Source of the DNA: Cladobotryum mycophilum
Lineage: Eukaryota > Ascomycota > Sordariomycetes > Hypocreales > Hypocreaceae
DNA: 64,000 nucleotides
Reading direction: 5' to 3'
NCBI GenBank assembly: GCA_036429605.1
Contig: JAVFKD010000003.1
Location: forward strand, 124,001 to 188,000
Below the pieces are notes generated by a model. The model was not told the DNA's origin. It was given only the letters and a program-made list of their open reading frames with translations, and made no database searches. Every line of letters starts with the position of its first letter. The stretch's first letter is position 1. Of this stretch, positions 10,942 to 23,363 are shown in pieces. The position numbers and the translations under genes were made by a program.

Positions 10942-12395
10942 ATGTATCCTTCGCTATCATGGCTTTTGTGCCTTGCCGCACTTACAACAGCGGCACCGCA
11001 TGAGCATGAAATCAGAGCAGCAGCAGTCGATACCTCGACTCTGAAGGGAAAATGGTTGTATGGCTACCAAGGATGGTTCCGCAAGCCTGGTGCTGGCGTC
11101 AACACTCACTGGTCAGCTAATGGTGGTACCCCAGGGCCTGGTAATGGTATGGAGATATTGCTTGATGCTTAGAGACAGCGTTTTCTGACAATCCAACAGT
11201 CGTCGTCGACTTCCTGCCCGACGTTAGTCAATACCCAGCCAACTGTCTGTTCGACTCTGCATTTACCCTTCCAAATGGGTCAAAGGCTAAACTGTACGAT
11301 AATACTTGCGATGGCGTTGTCGACCTCCACTTCAAGTGGATGCAGCAGTATGGCATCGATGGTGTGGTTGTACAGCGATTCCTTAGCAATCTGAATGACA
11401 ACACCTTCATCACGGTTAGTCTTTGAACCACCCACAGAGAGTCGGACAATTCTTGACAGATTTAGGTTCTCAACCAAGTCAAAGCAGCAGCTGAAAAGTA
11501 TGGCCGTGGTTTCATTGTTGAGTACGATGTATCTGGAGGTGACTCGTCAAAAGGCAGTGTAGCTTCCACCGTTCTAGCCGACTACAACTCCAAGATCAAG
11601 CCATTCACTACATCGTCAGCCTACATTCGTGAAAACGGCAAGCCTGCTGTCATGGTGTTCGGCGTTGGATTCCCGACTGTAAAGGTCAGCGCAGCAGACG
11701 GCACAAATATCGCCAACCAGCTCAAGTCCGCCGGCCTTTACGTTGGTCTCGCCGTCCCCGGTCAGTGGGGTAACGATGTCAGGGCGAATAACGGTTACGT
11801 CTCTGCTTATAAGGCTGCCAACCTCATCAGCCCATGGACTGTTGGTGGATACTCTAACAATGGCTTTCTCGCTGGCTACCATACCAGCACTCAGATCCCA
11901 GATACTCAGTATGTGATGATTCAGTTCAAATACCTTTAATGCCTTTTCCCCATGCTAATTTGGCTCGATTACTAGACTTTGCAAGTCTCTCGGCATTGAC
12001 TATGCGCCCGTGATCTGGTCCGGTACGTCAGCATACCACCTTAATGGCCAGGTCAACCCTTCTGCTTTCGATTACTTCCCCCGCTTCAACGGCAGCTTTT
12101 ACTCGAAGCAAGCGGATGCAGTGACCCAATTAGCCATTAAGCCTCTGTTTGTGTTCACTGCCATGTTTGATGAAGTGAACGAAGGTATGTAACCCATTAT
12201 GTTGCGAGTACACAAGTATAAACACACCCTTGCTTACAATCTATAGGTACCCAGAATCTGGCATCTCTCAAGGTCAATCAGCTCCCGACAAACGACAAGT
12301 TTGTGGGATACGACAACGACTTCTCGACCACTAACTTCTACCTTCAACTGGGTGGACAAAAAGCTAGTGCATTCCACTCTGCTCTTGGTGTTTAA
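10942..12395 (+). CDS. secreted GH71/GH99-like glycosidase
   Basis: Predicted secreted (beta/alpha)8 glycosidase of the GH71/GH99-like group, probably acting on alpha-glucan or mannan-type polysaccharides; substrate unknown. The signal peptide is MYPSLSWLLCLAALTTAAP. Family-like stretches: KGKWLYGYQGWFRKPGAG, NTHWSANGGTPGPGN, VVVDFLPDVSQYP, YGIDGVVVQRF, FIVEYDVSGGD, PWTVGGYSNN and FVFTAMFDEVNEGTQ. Five exons join in frame: 10942-11146, 11200-11414, 11466-11908, 11976-12184 and 12247-12395, with introns of 51-67 nt, giving 406 residues. No lesion was seen. Family assignment is from remembered motif style, not a search. Confidence 0.85.
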
Positions 12396-12437
12396 TATTA
12401 TATATAACTGGTTACCATTGTAGTATACATGCTGCGT

Positions 12438-14468
12438 TTAAACCCAATTTAGGTATCTTCTTATTCTCAATAAGATTCCTCCCTGTTGAATCCGTTCCTC
12501 TGGCATAGCTTCTCTCTCACGACGTATCAACGTGAATTCCGATTCAAAGTCCATTTCCGATGTGGAGATTATCTTTGACTTGAGGGTAATCTTGAAAAAT
12601 ACGTATAGCGCTACAATCGCCATGTTAGATGATGCCTTGATCCGTAAGGGAGACATGGACGTTACTCACCCGCAAAAATGAAAATGTTGATGTAATAGGT
12701 GATGAAACCAGCAGCAGTAAATCTTCCTTTAACGAAGATGTCGAAGCCTGTGTGACTAATTCAGTAAAAAACACCGATTAAATGAGGGTCTCCAAAAAAG
12801 TTACGAACCAGCAAAAATGATCACTAGAGCGAGGAAGATCATTGTCCACCAAGTTGCAAATGGCTGCAGGTGGCTCTTGTAAGGGAGATCTTGCAAAAAC
12901 GTTAGTGAGTTCCGACGTATTTTTTTATGCATTGCTTACCATCCCGTGAATATCCCTGCTTTTTGAGCCCGGCGAAGAATCGAAGGTAAGTCACATCGAT
13001 GACAATCCACCCAACGAGACCAGCTGAGGTGGTGATATTCACAAACCAACCAAAGACAACGGATGTATTATTGCCAACATTTAGGTAAACAAGAGGGGAT
13101 AAAATGCAAGTCACGGCGACGGCATAATAAGGGGTTCCCAATCTATTGCAGCGCTGGAAGAACTTGGGGGCGTGACCATCACAGCTGAGGCCATATAATG
13201 TGCGGGAGGCAATAAAGATGCAAGCGGAGCCACTGCTTATGGCGGACGTGCAAACTACCGCATTAATGATTGATGGGACTGCAGAAACACCAGAACGCTG
13301 AAATGCGATGACGAACGGGGATTGCTGAGCGGTGCCGGTGGAGATTGACAGAGCTGGATCATCGTAAGCTCTGATATCATTAGCTTCATCCGTGATTCTT
13401 GGGTTTGAGTGCTCCTTACACAACCATTCCCATAATGAGGATGCTTAGGACATAGAAAAAGAAGATTCTGTAGAAAACTTTCTTCGTCGCAGCTGGAATA
13501 ATTCTTCGAGGATCATGCGTCTCAGATCCAGAGATGGCCACGACCTGAATGTTACCGTAAGCGAAAGCCGCCGTAAGCATCACCTTCCAGAACGCAAGGA
13601 AACGTCCGGCTGCACCAGGTTTGAGAAACTCATTGAAGGCGCCTGGGTGGTTCCAGTAGCGAAATCCCAATCGCTCGTGATTTGGGGCTCCCCCAAGATC
13701 AATGACTAGTCCACCAATAATGAGACCGATGATGAGCATAATTTTCAGGGAGGCAAAGACAACTTCCGACTGAGCCCTCTTGTTAGAACTTGAAGCACAC
13801 TAAAACTGATACGAAGGATTGTCTGTTCCATACCTCTCCATATAATCGCACGCCACAGAAATTGATCAACACGATTACAACAAGGAAAATCGTGATCCAA
13901 ACACCTGGGTTGATGGATGTGTTCCAAAATTGAATCACAGTTGCCGCTGCACTGAGTTCAGCAGGCACAGTGATGGCCAGCCCGTACCCTGCATTGGTGA
14001 GCATGGCTCCCCTTGTTGCGTGCGATTGGAAGCAACTTACAGAAATTCCATCCAGTGGCAGCGCCAAGGGCTGGCTCAACAAATTTGGTAGCATGTCGAA
14101 TAAACCCGCCAGTACCTGGCATAAAGGCAGTTATCTCTCCTGTAGTGTATGAAAGGCCAGCGGCGGCAAATCCCATGATAATGTACGCCAGCAAGCCACC
14201 AGCAGGCCCAGCGGTTGCGATGACTTGACCAGAGGTCAGAAACAAACCAGTGCCCTAAACAAATGTGTTAGTACGGCCAATACTGGGGAGTTCTAATGGA
14301 GTAAGCACACACTATCATGCCTGCAATAGCAATCATGTTGATGTGCCGAGAGCTTAGGTCGCGCTTAAGCGCACCATCTTGTTTCTCCATCATCGTGCCA
14401 GCTTGAGGAGCACTTTCGACATCACAAGGCGCGAGGACGTCGTCGCGTTTCTTCTTTTCATCTCTCAT
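12438..14468 (-). CDS. amino-acid permease (APC/YAT family)
   Basis: Plasma-membrane proton-coupled amino-acid transporter. After a charged N-terminus comes HINMIAIAGMIGTGLFLTSGQ, the TM1 glycine signature of fungal permeases, then GAATGWNFWYG, PAELSAAATVIQFW, YWNHPGAF, SGSETHDPRRIIPAA and GTPYYAVAVTC. Eight exons join in frame: 14313-14468, 14041-14254, 13834-13988, 13420-13769, 12940-13370, 12809-12889, 12670-12747 and 12438-12610, giving 545 residues with about 12 hydrophobic segments. All introns are 49-64 nt GT-AG. No lesion was seen. Substrate specificity cannot be read from the sequence. Confidence 0.92.
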
Positions 14469-15221
14469 TGTCGTAGTGAATTAAATGACGTGGTATGACT
14501 AGATTAGCACTCAAATATTGCGAACTATTCCTTTATCATGCCAGAAACCGAGCCTCAGTTTTTGTTACGGTTGTCTCAGTTTCGATACATGTCGCCTCTT
14601 ATAGTGGCCTCGAGAGCCTGCGTCTCACGCAATAAAGTGGACTCAACATGGGGTCAGTGCCATCCATGAATTTATCGCGGATTCTGGCACAATCATGATG
14701 AAGAGACTTGAACTATTGTTTCCATATAAAGCTCTACTCTCGACATGCCCCTGTGCTAGACGATGACTCCATTTTCGTTGTATTCCTATTGGATAGAAGT
14801 ACGATTGAGAGCACATTCAAGCGAATAGCCGTAAAATAAGACATACCCAAGATGTGATATCCATAATAGATTGATCGATATGCAAGGGACTAAGAACAAA
14901 TGTTTGTTGCGACGCATGTCGAGTCCTAGCATGGCCTAGGATCCTGATGCACGAGGCCAATATGCGGGCCGAAGAGTTCATCGACAGTCTAGGCTTCCAT
15001 CCCGTTTCCGCTGGTCAGCACATGAGGAGTGTAAGCTGACGGGTACGACACCTCGTGTCCATTAATTTCCTTTTCAATGTGGGGTCTGGTCTACGGCATT
15101 GACTTGCGATTGGGATTTTGAAGGACTTGAATCCCGATCAAAACAAATTTTCCTGCTTCATATAAAGAGGAGAGAATTAGACATAACGAACAAAGCACAT
15201 GCTAGTTTCTGTCAAGCTACA
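14469..15221. other. intergenic, divergent promoters
   Basis: Upstream region shared by the permease (minus) and the small TIGR04076-like gene (plus). No coding feature was seen. Confidence 0.4.
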
Positions 15222-15631
15222 ATGAACAACAACAGCCGGGATGATTCATTTCAGCTGTATGATCTTAGGGTAGAAGTGGTGTGTCCTCCAGGCAAACGGA
15301 TCTTGTGTGGCGCCAAAGAAGGGGACTTCTTCACGCTCAAAGGCGAGATGCTTCATTTGCCACCCAACCAGGGCATGAGCATATACAGTCTGGGTAATTA
15401 TACGGAAACAATAGCTATCTACAGTTTGAAGTCGCTAACCAACTTCATGTAGCTACTGTACTGCCTCTTCTTCCGGCTAAACAGCGAATGACATCTAAGA
15501 ACGACTGGATGACAACAGACGCTTTAATCGCGTGCCCAGATCCAAATTGTCCTTCACAGTTAAGAATAACCCGAGGAGGTGTCCGAACATTCAGTCATGC
15601 GGAGACGACCGTGGTGCCGCTGGGAAATTAA
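15222..15631 (+). CDS. small TIGR04076-like protein
   Basis: Two exons (15222-15393, 15453-15631) joined by a 59-nt intron give 116 residues. The first exon reads FQLYDLRVEVVCPPGK...CGAKEGDFFTLKGEMLHLP and the second IACPDPNCPSQLRITR. The order (YxxxVxVV..C..G.K.GDxF.....L......CPDPxxP) matches my memory of the TIGR04076 family: small Cys-containing proteins of unknown biochemical function. A start at 15099 would add 41 residues; 15222 is preferred because the family begins close to the YxxxV stretch. It stands alone, not in an evident cluster. Confidence 0.55.
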
Positions 15632-16869
15632 GCCGGATTGTACCAGCGATGTGAGAAATACGCGAGGTTAAATAGCATCAAAATTTCTCTTTGTAGTATC
15701 CTCAGCATAGCGATTTTCTTTGGAATCAGAGGACAAACCGCGGCTTGACATAATTGTCATGAGAGTTAACATGTATCTAGCTTTCTATATATGCCAGCGA
15801 AAGTAGCGGGTGGATATTGCGAGGGCAGTGCAGCAAGGTAGACACTTCAGGGTCAATTATGCTCATCTTCTCAAGGACTCTAAATGCCGGCGACGACTTT
15901 TACGACTTATTAGTGTGACCATTCAATTGGATTATCACGGCGCGTTCATGCAGTTTTGTTTCTTCGTTGTCTATATGCTTTAGGTTCATGGACAGGATAT
16001 AATGACCGCTTTTGTGGTCATTGGAAAGCGCCTGCATTCAATCGTAGTTGTCTAGAGAAAGGGAGGTGAATGCTCTCTGTCGGATACCAATTCTACCCAA
16101 ATCATGCAAAACGTTGAGCAGTTGAGGCACCGTTAAACATGCTGATCGACAATATTGCATGTCCTATCCCTGGTATCATCGAGTCCTCTGATGACGAGAA
16201 AGCGCATTTTGGTCTCACTCGGCTCATTTGAGTATTAGTAGCACATCTAGAGGGGAAAAGAAATCATCATTTTAGGGTCACGGTCAATCAACAATCGTGG
16301 GTAGGCTCGAACCCCATCCGGCTGCAAGGCTGCAAATGGTAAAACAGCTCTAGCCGGCGGCCGTTCAGGAGTTGTTGATATTTTTACTTAGCCAACGATT
16401 GATTACTCGCGTTTCACCTGTTTGTGTACTTTTGCCAAGAAGTAGCACCTTTCTGAGAAAGATTTCCAACGTGGAAAACGAAAAGAGACACGCATTGTTA
16501 GATGGAAAAGACAAGGCCATGAAGATTTGTCATTAATTGTCGATGGAAGTATGTCGGCAAGGTGATGACAGCGAAGCTTCTCTCTCTGATATGGAATTGA
16601 TGTTCAGCATCAAAATCAGTTAAGCGTATTGCTATTTGTTCTGTGCCCGAAGTGATTGGCGTTGTTGCTTGAAAAAGAAAGTCTATCTAGACGGGCATAG
16701 GACTTCGAGAAGAAACTGGAGAAAATGGGTGGTATGCAATTGTAATTGTAAATGATCAATCATGATTGCTTCTTTCTAGTTGTAATGCCTTCTAAGCCGC
16801 CCACGATATCGCTGCAATGCTCATCTATTCTAGTCAAGCCAGGTGTGGAAACAACGGAAGACAATTACT
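15632..16869. other. intergenic, nothing recognised
   Basis: Spacer of 1.2 kb. A tRNA-resembling stretch near 16280-16375 (minus) has a D-arm-like CGGCTAGAGC and a T-loop-like GGTTCGAGC but no complete fold. No other feature was seen. Confidence 0.4.
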
Positions 16870-18408
16870 TTACTCGTCAACAGCAGGTAAGAGCTTTGCT
16901 CTGCACTCGCCGAACCCAAGTATGACTTTACCTGTCGTCTTATCTTTACACCATGCTTCTAGAATAACTTCATCACCATCTTTCAGGAACGTATCGAAGA
17001 GGTCGGAGGGCACCGATTCGAGTTTAGCTTCAGGTAGTTTGCGTTCGAAAAGGCAACCGAGGCCGATCTTTTCACCGTTCAGGTTGGTTCGCTAGCGACG
17101 AGTTGAGATGTTAGAAGAAATGCAACGTGAGGGGACAGTGTGCATGGGAGAGTTTAGACATACGGTGCTGGATATAGTGCCGGTGCCAAAGACATCACCA
17201 GTCGTCAGGCCTTCGCCAGCCGATGCAAGGTGCGTGAGCTGTTGGAATGGTGTCCAATGTAGTTCGTTAAGATTGCTCTCGCACAGTGTATATAACTTGT
17301 CGTCTCCTGCAGCATACTGCGTTAGCGATTCCGTGCCCCTTTTCTGCACACTAACGTAATCTTAAGTCACCACTCACTCAAGATTTTCACAGAAAGATCA
17401 ATATCAAAGGTTGACGCCGTCTCATCCAGCTGAATCAGATGGGGCGGTGGGGATGGTTCCTGCTTCGTCTTCCGCTCACACTTGATGGCCTCCAAAGATT
17501 CAATCGGCACAATCCACGGGCTGATAGATGTGGCGCTACCCTTCGAATGGAATGGACCCAGCGGCGGCATTTCAAAGCCCTGGATTTGCCTGGCGGACCA
17601 GTCATTGAGAAGGGTTACACCAAAGATGTGGTCCTTTGCATCTGCAATCTTCAGCCGTTGGCCTCGAGGGAAAGGCTTGGATAGCCAGAAACCCATCTCA
17701 AGCTCATAGTCCATTTGGCGTTCCGGCCTGAAGGAGACACTGGTGACATCGTGCAGGTCTCTCTGCATTCCGTACGGGCGCGTCACCGGGGTCCCAGAGA
17801 CGGCAAGGCTAGAGGTGCGACCATTGTAGACCGACGGGATCGCGAACCAATTGGGCTGCAGGGTTAGGTTGAACACTTTTGAACACTTTGTAGTTTCTTA
17901 GTCGGTGAGTAAAGAAGAAGAGGTAAGAAGGTATAAATACATTTGAGGCATGTTCAAGAGAGCAATAAAAGTCAGAGAAATTGTGCGTCACCATGGGCAG
18001 GTGGTTTTGCACCGTGGATAGCGAGAGTAGAGCATGATTGATGGTGTTGTCGAGTATGCCAGCCTTGAGACGATCTCTGAAGGCTGTCCGTACATCCGAC
18101 GGGAGAATGGCAAACGCGTTCCAGCTGGCCTAGTCATTCGGTGTGAGAAATGCGCGAATTTGCTTTTCCCTCTCCCTCCCTCTCTCTCTCTCTCTCTCTC
18201 TTCGTTAACTATAATAATGTGGGACTTAGGTACATACGCCTGCAAAGATGTTTTCCCTCAAAGCTGAAATTGACGAAAAGAAGCCATCGCGATAAAGCAC
18301 ATCGATATCTATCGCAGAATCCTCAAAAGCGATTGCACACCGTCTGCGTGGATTTTGCACTGTCGAGATGACCCCATAGGGCAGATTATCGATGGTGAAG
18401 GGGGTCAT
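16870..18408 (-). CDS. fumarylacetoacetase (FAH) family hydrolase
   Basis: Predicted to hydrolyse fumarylacetoacetate to fumarate and acetoacetate, the last step of tyrosine/homogentisate breakdown, or a related beta-diketone. The short N-terminal domain is TIDNLPYGVIST..RRCAIAF. The catalytic domain has NFSDFYCSLEHASN, IPSVYNGRTSSLAVSGTP, YELEMGFW, FGVTLLNDWSARQIQGFE, GDVFGTGTISS and FGECRAKLLPAVDE. The metal-binding Asp and Glu of FSDFY and YELEMGFW and the catalytic His of EHAS are visible. Five exons (18238-18408, 17941-18129, 17378-17885, 17164-17306, 16870-17091) join in frame to 410 residues, the usual length. The 108-nt first intron holds a TC microsatellite. It is divergent from a Zn2Cys6 gene, with an MFS transporter beyond. 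Confidence 0.9.
18181..18200 (+). repeat. (TC)10 microsatellite in FAH intron 1
   Basis: Ten TC dinucleotides preceded by a C/T-rich stretch from about 18167. It lies inside the first FAH intron, purine-rich on the coding strand. Confidence 0.9.
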
Positions 18409-19102
18409 TGTCTCAGAAAGAAACTTGGCGGTGGGCTGGATGTATCTTGTTGGGTGTGTTTGAGTCAGATCTCTGCTTCTCGGCCAGACGCAGCTGCAAT
18501 AATTTGTTGTATTCCTACAAATAAGGGCGCTCGTGCGTATCTTTGGCTTGTCTGTGCAGAGGGCACCTTAGCGGGAGTTTCGGATGATGGACAACGATTT
18601 GGTGAGCTTCGTTGCGGGCGGTGGAGGAGTTGTTGTGACTGGGACACCCCTGCTACCTGTCATGGCACAGTATGAATATCAGCGACCTCATCACACGCTA
18701 CCTGATCCTTGACGCGGAACTGCCCCTAAAGGGCATGTCTTGATTGACTGTTTCCAGACGGTGTAATGTGGAGGTGGATGGATGCTCATCCACCGCTACC
18801 GCCAAACCGCGCCCACTGTGTTGGCTGCTAATCCGAACCAAAAGATTTGATGTTCCGAGTCCAATAATTTTGCAGGAAACGAAGGAGAATACCCCACGAC
18901 GTTTGTCCCGCCCCCCGCATCTGTTCAAGCCACTTGGTGAAGGTTGGCAGATTCGAGAAAGGCGATCAACTGCCCTGCTTGTTCAAAAGGACCGAGCCCC
19001 CCTCAAGCCCCAGTGCATTTCCCGAACAATTGCATGCATTCCCCGAATGTTACCTAAACTCTCTGCCATCATCAACATTTCATCGGGCTATCAGTTGATT
19101 CA
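18409..19102. other. divergent promoter region, FAH and Zn2Cys6 gene
   Basis: 694 bp between the FAH start (minus) and the regulator start (plus). Short plus-strand frames at 18355-18675 and 18744-19154 lack family features. A shared regulatory region is plausible, but no operator could be identified by eye. Confidence 0.4.
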
Positions 19103-21228
19103 ATGGCCGGTAGACCAAGACGGTCATGCGACAACTGCAACGCCCAAAAGGTAAGTCATCATTCTCTACCCCTGTCAATAGCATCTGCAAGGAATGCAAA
19201 GGCAGCTAACTGTTTGCCAATGCACTGGGTAGCTTCGATGTAGCGGCGACAAACCTGTTTGCGCGAGATGCCATCGTCTCGGCCGATCATGCATCTACAC
19301 GCCTACACGGCGTTCCGGCCATCCTGGTCCATCTCCACCCCCAATTGGAGTTCCTGCCGCGCCGGCTGAGCCCTTCTTGTCACGCCTAAACGTTCGGGAA
19401 AGGAGATACTACGGCATTCCTCCAGATTTGCTACCTGCCTTGTTGGACCTATACTTTACACATCTTTATAATGCATCCCTCCTGTTCCACCGGCCCTCAT
19501 TGATTGCGGCTGTCGAATCCGAGACGGTACGAGCCGACATACTGCTTAGTATATGTGCTCTTGCTTCCAAGTATGCTTTCATCACATGTTCTATCATTTG
19601 CTTTTAAAAAGTCTCTGACACTGCTTTCGACAGATTCTACACGGACGCCAATGGATGTACGATCCTCATCGACAATCGTTTTAGTCATGAGTGGGCACAG
19701 GCGGCTGGGCGTCTTGCCTTTCAAGAGATCGAAACTCCTAGTCAGGATAATATAGTTGTATTTCTTAACCTTTCCTTATTCTGGTACAGTGTTGGGCAGT
19801 TCCAAAGATCTGGCATGCTCTCTGGTACGTCCTTGCTTTTATGCGTCTAAAACTTACAATAGCCACTAATATGGACGACAATCAGCATGCGCAGGCAACA
19901 CTGCCTGGATTCTGGGGCTCCCCCCGATTCTCATGGCAAACAGAACCCACTTGAATTGGAGATACGGCGAAGGAGATTCTGGGGCTGCTATCTCTTTTGC
20001 GGATTTCATGCCGGCAGCCTGTTTCCCAAAATACCCACGGACGATATGCTAAACGCGAGGCTCCCATGCAGCGAGGCCGAGTTTGCACTTGGTAAACCAC
20101 ACGCAACAATCTCTCTGAGGTCTGGCGAGAGCACGCAAAGCATCTATGGAGAACTAGTCAGGGCCATGGCGCTGTGGTCTTCAGTTCTCGTCGTTATTAA
20201 ACAATCCGACTCTAGCATCGATACTCGTCTCGGGGACATTCAAATCCTCGATCGACGCATTCATGAAGGACGGGCTAAACTGTCCGAGCACTTCCCCTTG
20301 GACTGCGCCAACATGACCTCAATACCTGTAAATGAGATACAGAGACTCCTTCTGGTTCACATCATCTATCACCAGTGTCTTTGCTCTTTGCATTCTTCGA
20401 TTGTGCCGCTATTCTCTTGGAGTCCTTGCGACGATGCCTTTTCCTACGTGCAGCAGCTTTCCGCCCAGACGGCATTTGAGAATGCCAATGCTATGTCGGC
20501 GCTTCTAGAAACTGCGCTGACCTTGGACTGGGATTCACGAAAGATGCCTAGTTTTATTGGGTACGCCGCATATTGCGCCTGTGCTATCCAGACTCCCTTT
20601 TTGTGGTGCTCAAAACCGGAAGTCAAGCAATGTGCTGTGCGTAGCATTCTCGCCAACCTCAAGGCCCTGCAAGTTCTGGGCAACCATTGGACATTTTTAA
20701 ACGTTTTGGTACGACGCTTGCCTCTCCTTTTCGTTCTCATCAAATATTTACGCTAATATTTCTTAGGGGAAATTTGCATTCGCATTATACAAAGTTCACG
20801 AAAGTCGACCTTTTCCATTAGCAGACGAACCCAAAAACATGCCCCCGGCAGCTTTAAGAGGGTTCAAACCCGCAAATCCAAGGGCTCGGCTATCGATTCT
20901 AGCACACAACTCCATCATTGTAAGCGAGCAGGGTTCGCTTGTCAAGGGGACAGAGGAAATCGGGGACCTGGGCTTGAATGAGACTGGGACTCGTGATCCA
21001 GCCATGGCGGGAGAGGAGAACATCTCAAACCTGATATCACAAATTTCTGGCCAGGTGAGAGACTTTAATGCGCAGATGCCGCTCATCATGGATCCATTTT
21101 TCGGTCCTGGCAACTCGGAATTTTATGCTCGAGACGGAGGCATGGGATCATCATCGACCGAGCTACAAATGGGTCAATGTGGGTATATTGAGGATTGGAT
21201 CACGGAACTGCTTCGACAGGAGGTTTGA
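19103..21228 (+). CDS. Zn2Cys6 transcription factor, one apparent frameshift
   Basis: Nuclear regulator. The N-terminal zinc cluster is CDNCNAQKLRCSGDKPVCARCHRLGRSC, split by an intron at 19151-19232. The fungal-specific TF domain is typical: LLDLYFTHLYNASLLFHRP, SGMLSACAGNTAWILGL, ELEIRRRRFWGCYLF. Exons: 19103-19150, 19233-19570, 19634-19824, 19886-20708, 20767-21228. The reading frame changes inside exon 4 at a C6 run (19920-19925). One additional C would give 620 residues and keep family-like sequence on both sides, so either the run is undercalled or the gene is broken. Position between FAH and an MFS transporter suggests it controls them (inference). Confidence 0.8.
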
Positions 21229-21354
21229 AAGTATAATGATTGATTGTATCTTGTAATATAATTAATTTTCTAGCGACTCTCATTTTTTCGGTCGCTCTTC
21301 TGTGAATCGTGTACACAGAGAACCGACAAATGGAGTTTGTCACTTTTGGTAACT

Positions 21355-23363
21355 TCAAATATCAAACTGGCTGCACCAGCGTCTCAATCTCTCCCCGTAG
21401 ATGAATAAAGGGACAGTGGTGAGGAAGACAAGGCCTTCGATGAGTGTTTGGTATCCAGCAACCTAAAGAGATATGAGCAACCTGCCTGATATTTTAGTTC
21501 CATGATGACTTACACGAGCAGGGCCGGATTTGTGAAGCCAGGGAAATGTGGCAAAGCCTAGTCCGAAAGCAACCGTATTTTTGAAGGCCGTGAGCGAGGT
21601 AATCGCCTCTCCCGCAACTGGCCTGTAAGCGTCGATGATGTATGTCAATCCAATGTTCGGCACGATACAGAGCATTGCGTAAGATATGCCCGAGCCGACG
21701 GCCGCAACACTCCAATGCAGTGAGTAGTGCAAGCCAAATCCCCACATGAGAAGGCCAACAGGGCCTAATATGGATGGAGGGATCATGAGATACAGACGGT
21801 ACTCTGGCTTGAAATAACCGCCGTTTCTTTTCGTGATGATACCGACAACCCAGTCGCATATTGGTCCAGAGTATATACAGCCAAGAACCGCACCAATAAC
21901 GTTCTGGATATTTGGTCAACAGCCGTTCGAGTGATGATTGCTGCATGATTTTTTTGAGGGGAAGGGGTATTCTCACCGCGACATAGAGATTTCCAACCCC
22001 CAAGGGCGAAAAATGATAGAGAGCAGGGAAAAAGGTAGCGTTTGCCGTGCTTTGGCATGCCACCCAGCCCAGTGTGACTCCATAGGAAACGGCCGCCCAG
22101 AAGATGGCTGGGTACAGCAAAAGCGGAAGAGGACGCACAAAGTAAAGCCAGAGACTTGTCTCACTGCGTGTCTTCTATGTCAGTCACAGCCTTTTTGGTG
22201 ATTGTACAAATCACGTACCGGTCGTGCCAGGCAAACATATTGAATGCTTGCGTGAAGCTGTATGTTGACTTGATTACCTCATGTTCCACATCCGTGTCGT
22301 CTCCGCCTTCAGTCTCTGGAGGTCGGGCGAAGTTTGTCTCTTGATAGCACAAAACTAAAGACACAAAGCAGGTTCCTGTCATGATTGAGCACATCCAGAA
22401 TATCCAGCGCCAGTCAGAGCTAGCGTTCACGACAAGGCCGCCAAAAATACCACCAAGGGCAGAACCGCCGCCAATCATGAACCTGTGCTCAAGATGTCAG
22501 CTACCATGCATCCCGTATTGGGAGAGGGCCAGGTTTCTCTTACGTACGTGGCAATACCCGTCATTGTAGCCCGCTCGTGGAGAAAGTAAACATCAGCGAC
22601 CTGCGCGGTAGACGTTAGTTGCTTTAAGAGCTCATCAACGGCAGTTTTTTTCCTCCTTTTACTCACAACAGCCGGTGCCATTACTTCAGACACACTCCCT
22701 GCAAACCCCGAAACGATTCGAGATGCAAGAAGAGATCCATACGACTTGGCGACGGCGGACCAAATGACTTGAACGCGTTAGTTGCATACTTGCCGCAGTC
22801 GCTAGAAGCGTCGGGAAAGCCTTACACGTGGCGAAAAACAGGGCGCTTGAGATTATGCAAATAGGCCGTTTTCCATACTTGAGTGATAGTGGAATCCAGA
22901 AAAGATTCTGTTCAGCCGAGCGTTAGTCAAATCGGCTGAGGGTCGTGGAGAAAGGCGTTAAGCTACCCCTAATCCGAGAAGAAGAAGTTGAAGCGTAACT
23001 AAATAGCTGCACTGATTGGCCGTGACCCCGAACTCTTCAATGATGCCTTCAAATCCCGGTGTTACAGCCGATACACCGTAGTTGGAAAGCCACACGTAGA
23101 ATGAGATGCTAGCAAAAGCCATGTGCTTCCGCCACGGTGACCAAGTCTTTAGGATATATTAGCACCAGGATCCGGATCATTCGATTGCGCATGCGTACCA
23201 GAGGATCCTTGGGATCGTTCGTCGGTCGGGGGATTAAAACTCGGGTTTGGACGTTGCCATTTTCGTCCTCTTGTCTCCCATGTCAGTGCATGACTGCATA
23301 CATTAATTATGGTCAACGTACTTCGATATAGGTGTGACGCTTGTATCTGCGTGTGTCGGACAT
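21355..23363 (-). CDS. MFS transporter (DHA1-like)
   Basis: Predicted 12-TM proton antiporter in the plasma membrane. Start at 23363 (MSDTRRYKRHTYIE). Recognisable parts: WSPWRKHMAFASISFYVWLS (TM1), the motif-A-like NLFWIPLSLKYGKRPI, SGFAGSVSEVMAP, GGSALGGIFGGLVVN, SDWRWIFWMCSIMTG, and a C-terminal half with YGVTLGWVACQST and NIGLTYIIDAYRPVAGEA. It ends ERLRRWCSQFDI with stop at 21355-21357. About nine short introns break it up. The substrate is unknown; drug, polyamine and small acid exporters share this architecture. It lies tail-to-tail with the Zn2Cys6 gene, 126 bp apart. Confidence 0.85.

Noticed and set aside
16275..16375. tRNA-like sequence on the minus strand with TCAACAA/TTGTTGA ends, D-arm-like and T-loop-like motifs
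   Set aside because: The D arm lacks its 5' half, the T stem mispairs and no consistent anticodon arm forms.
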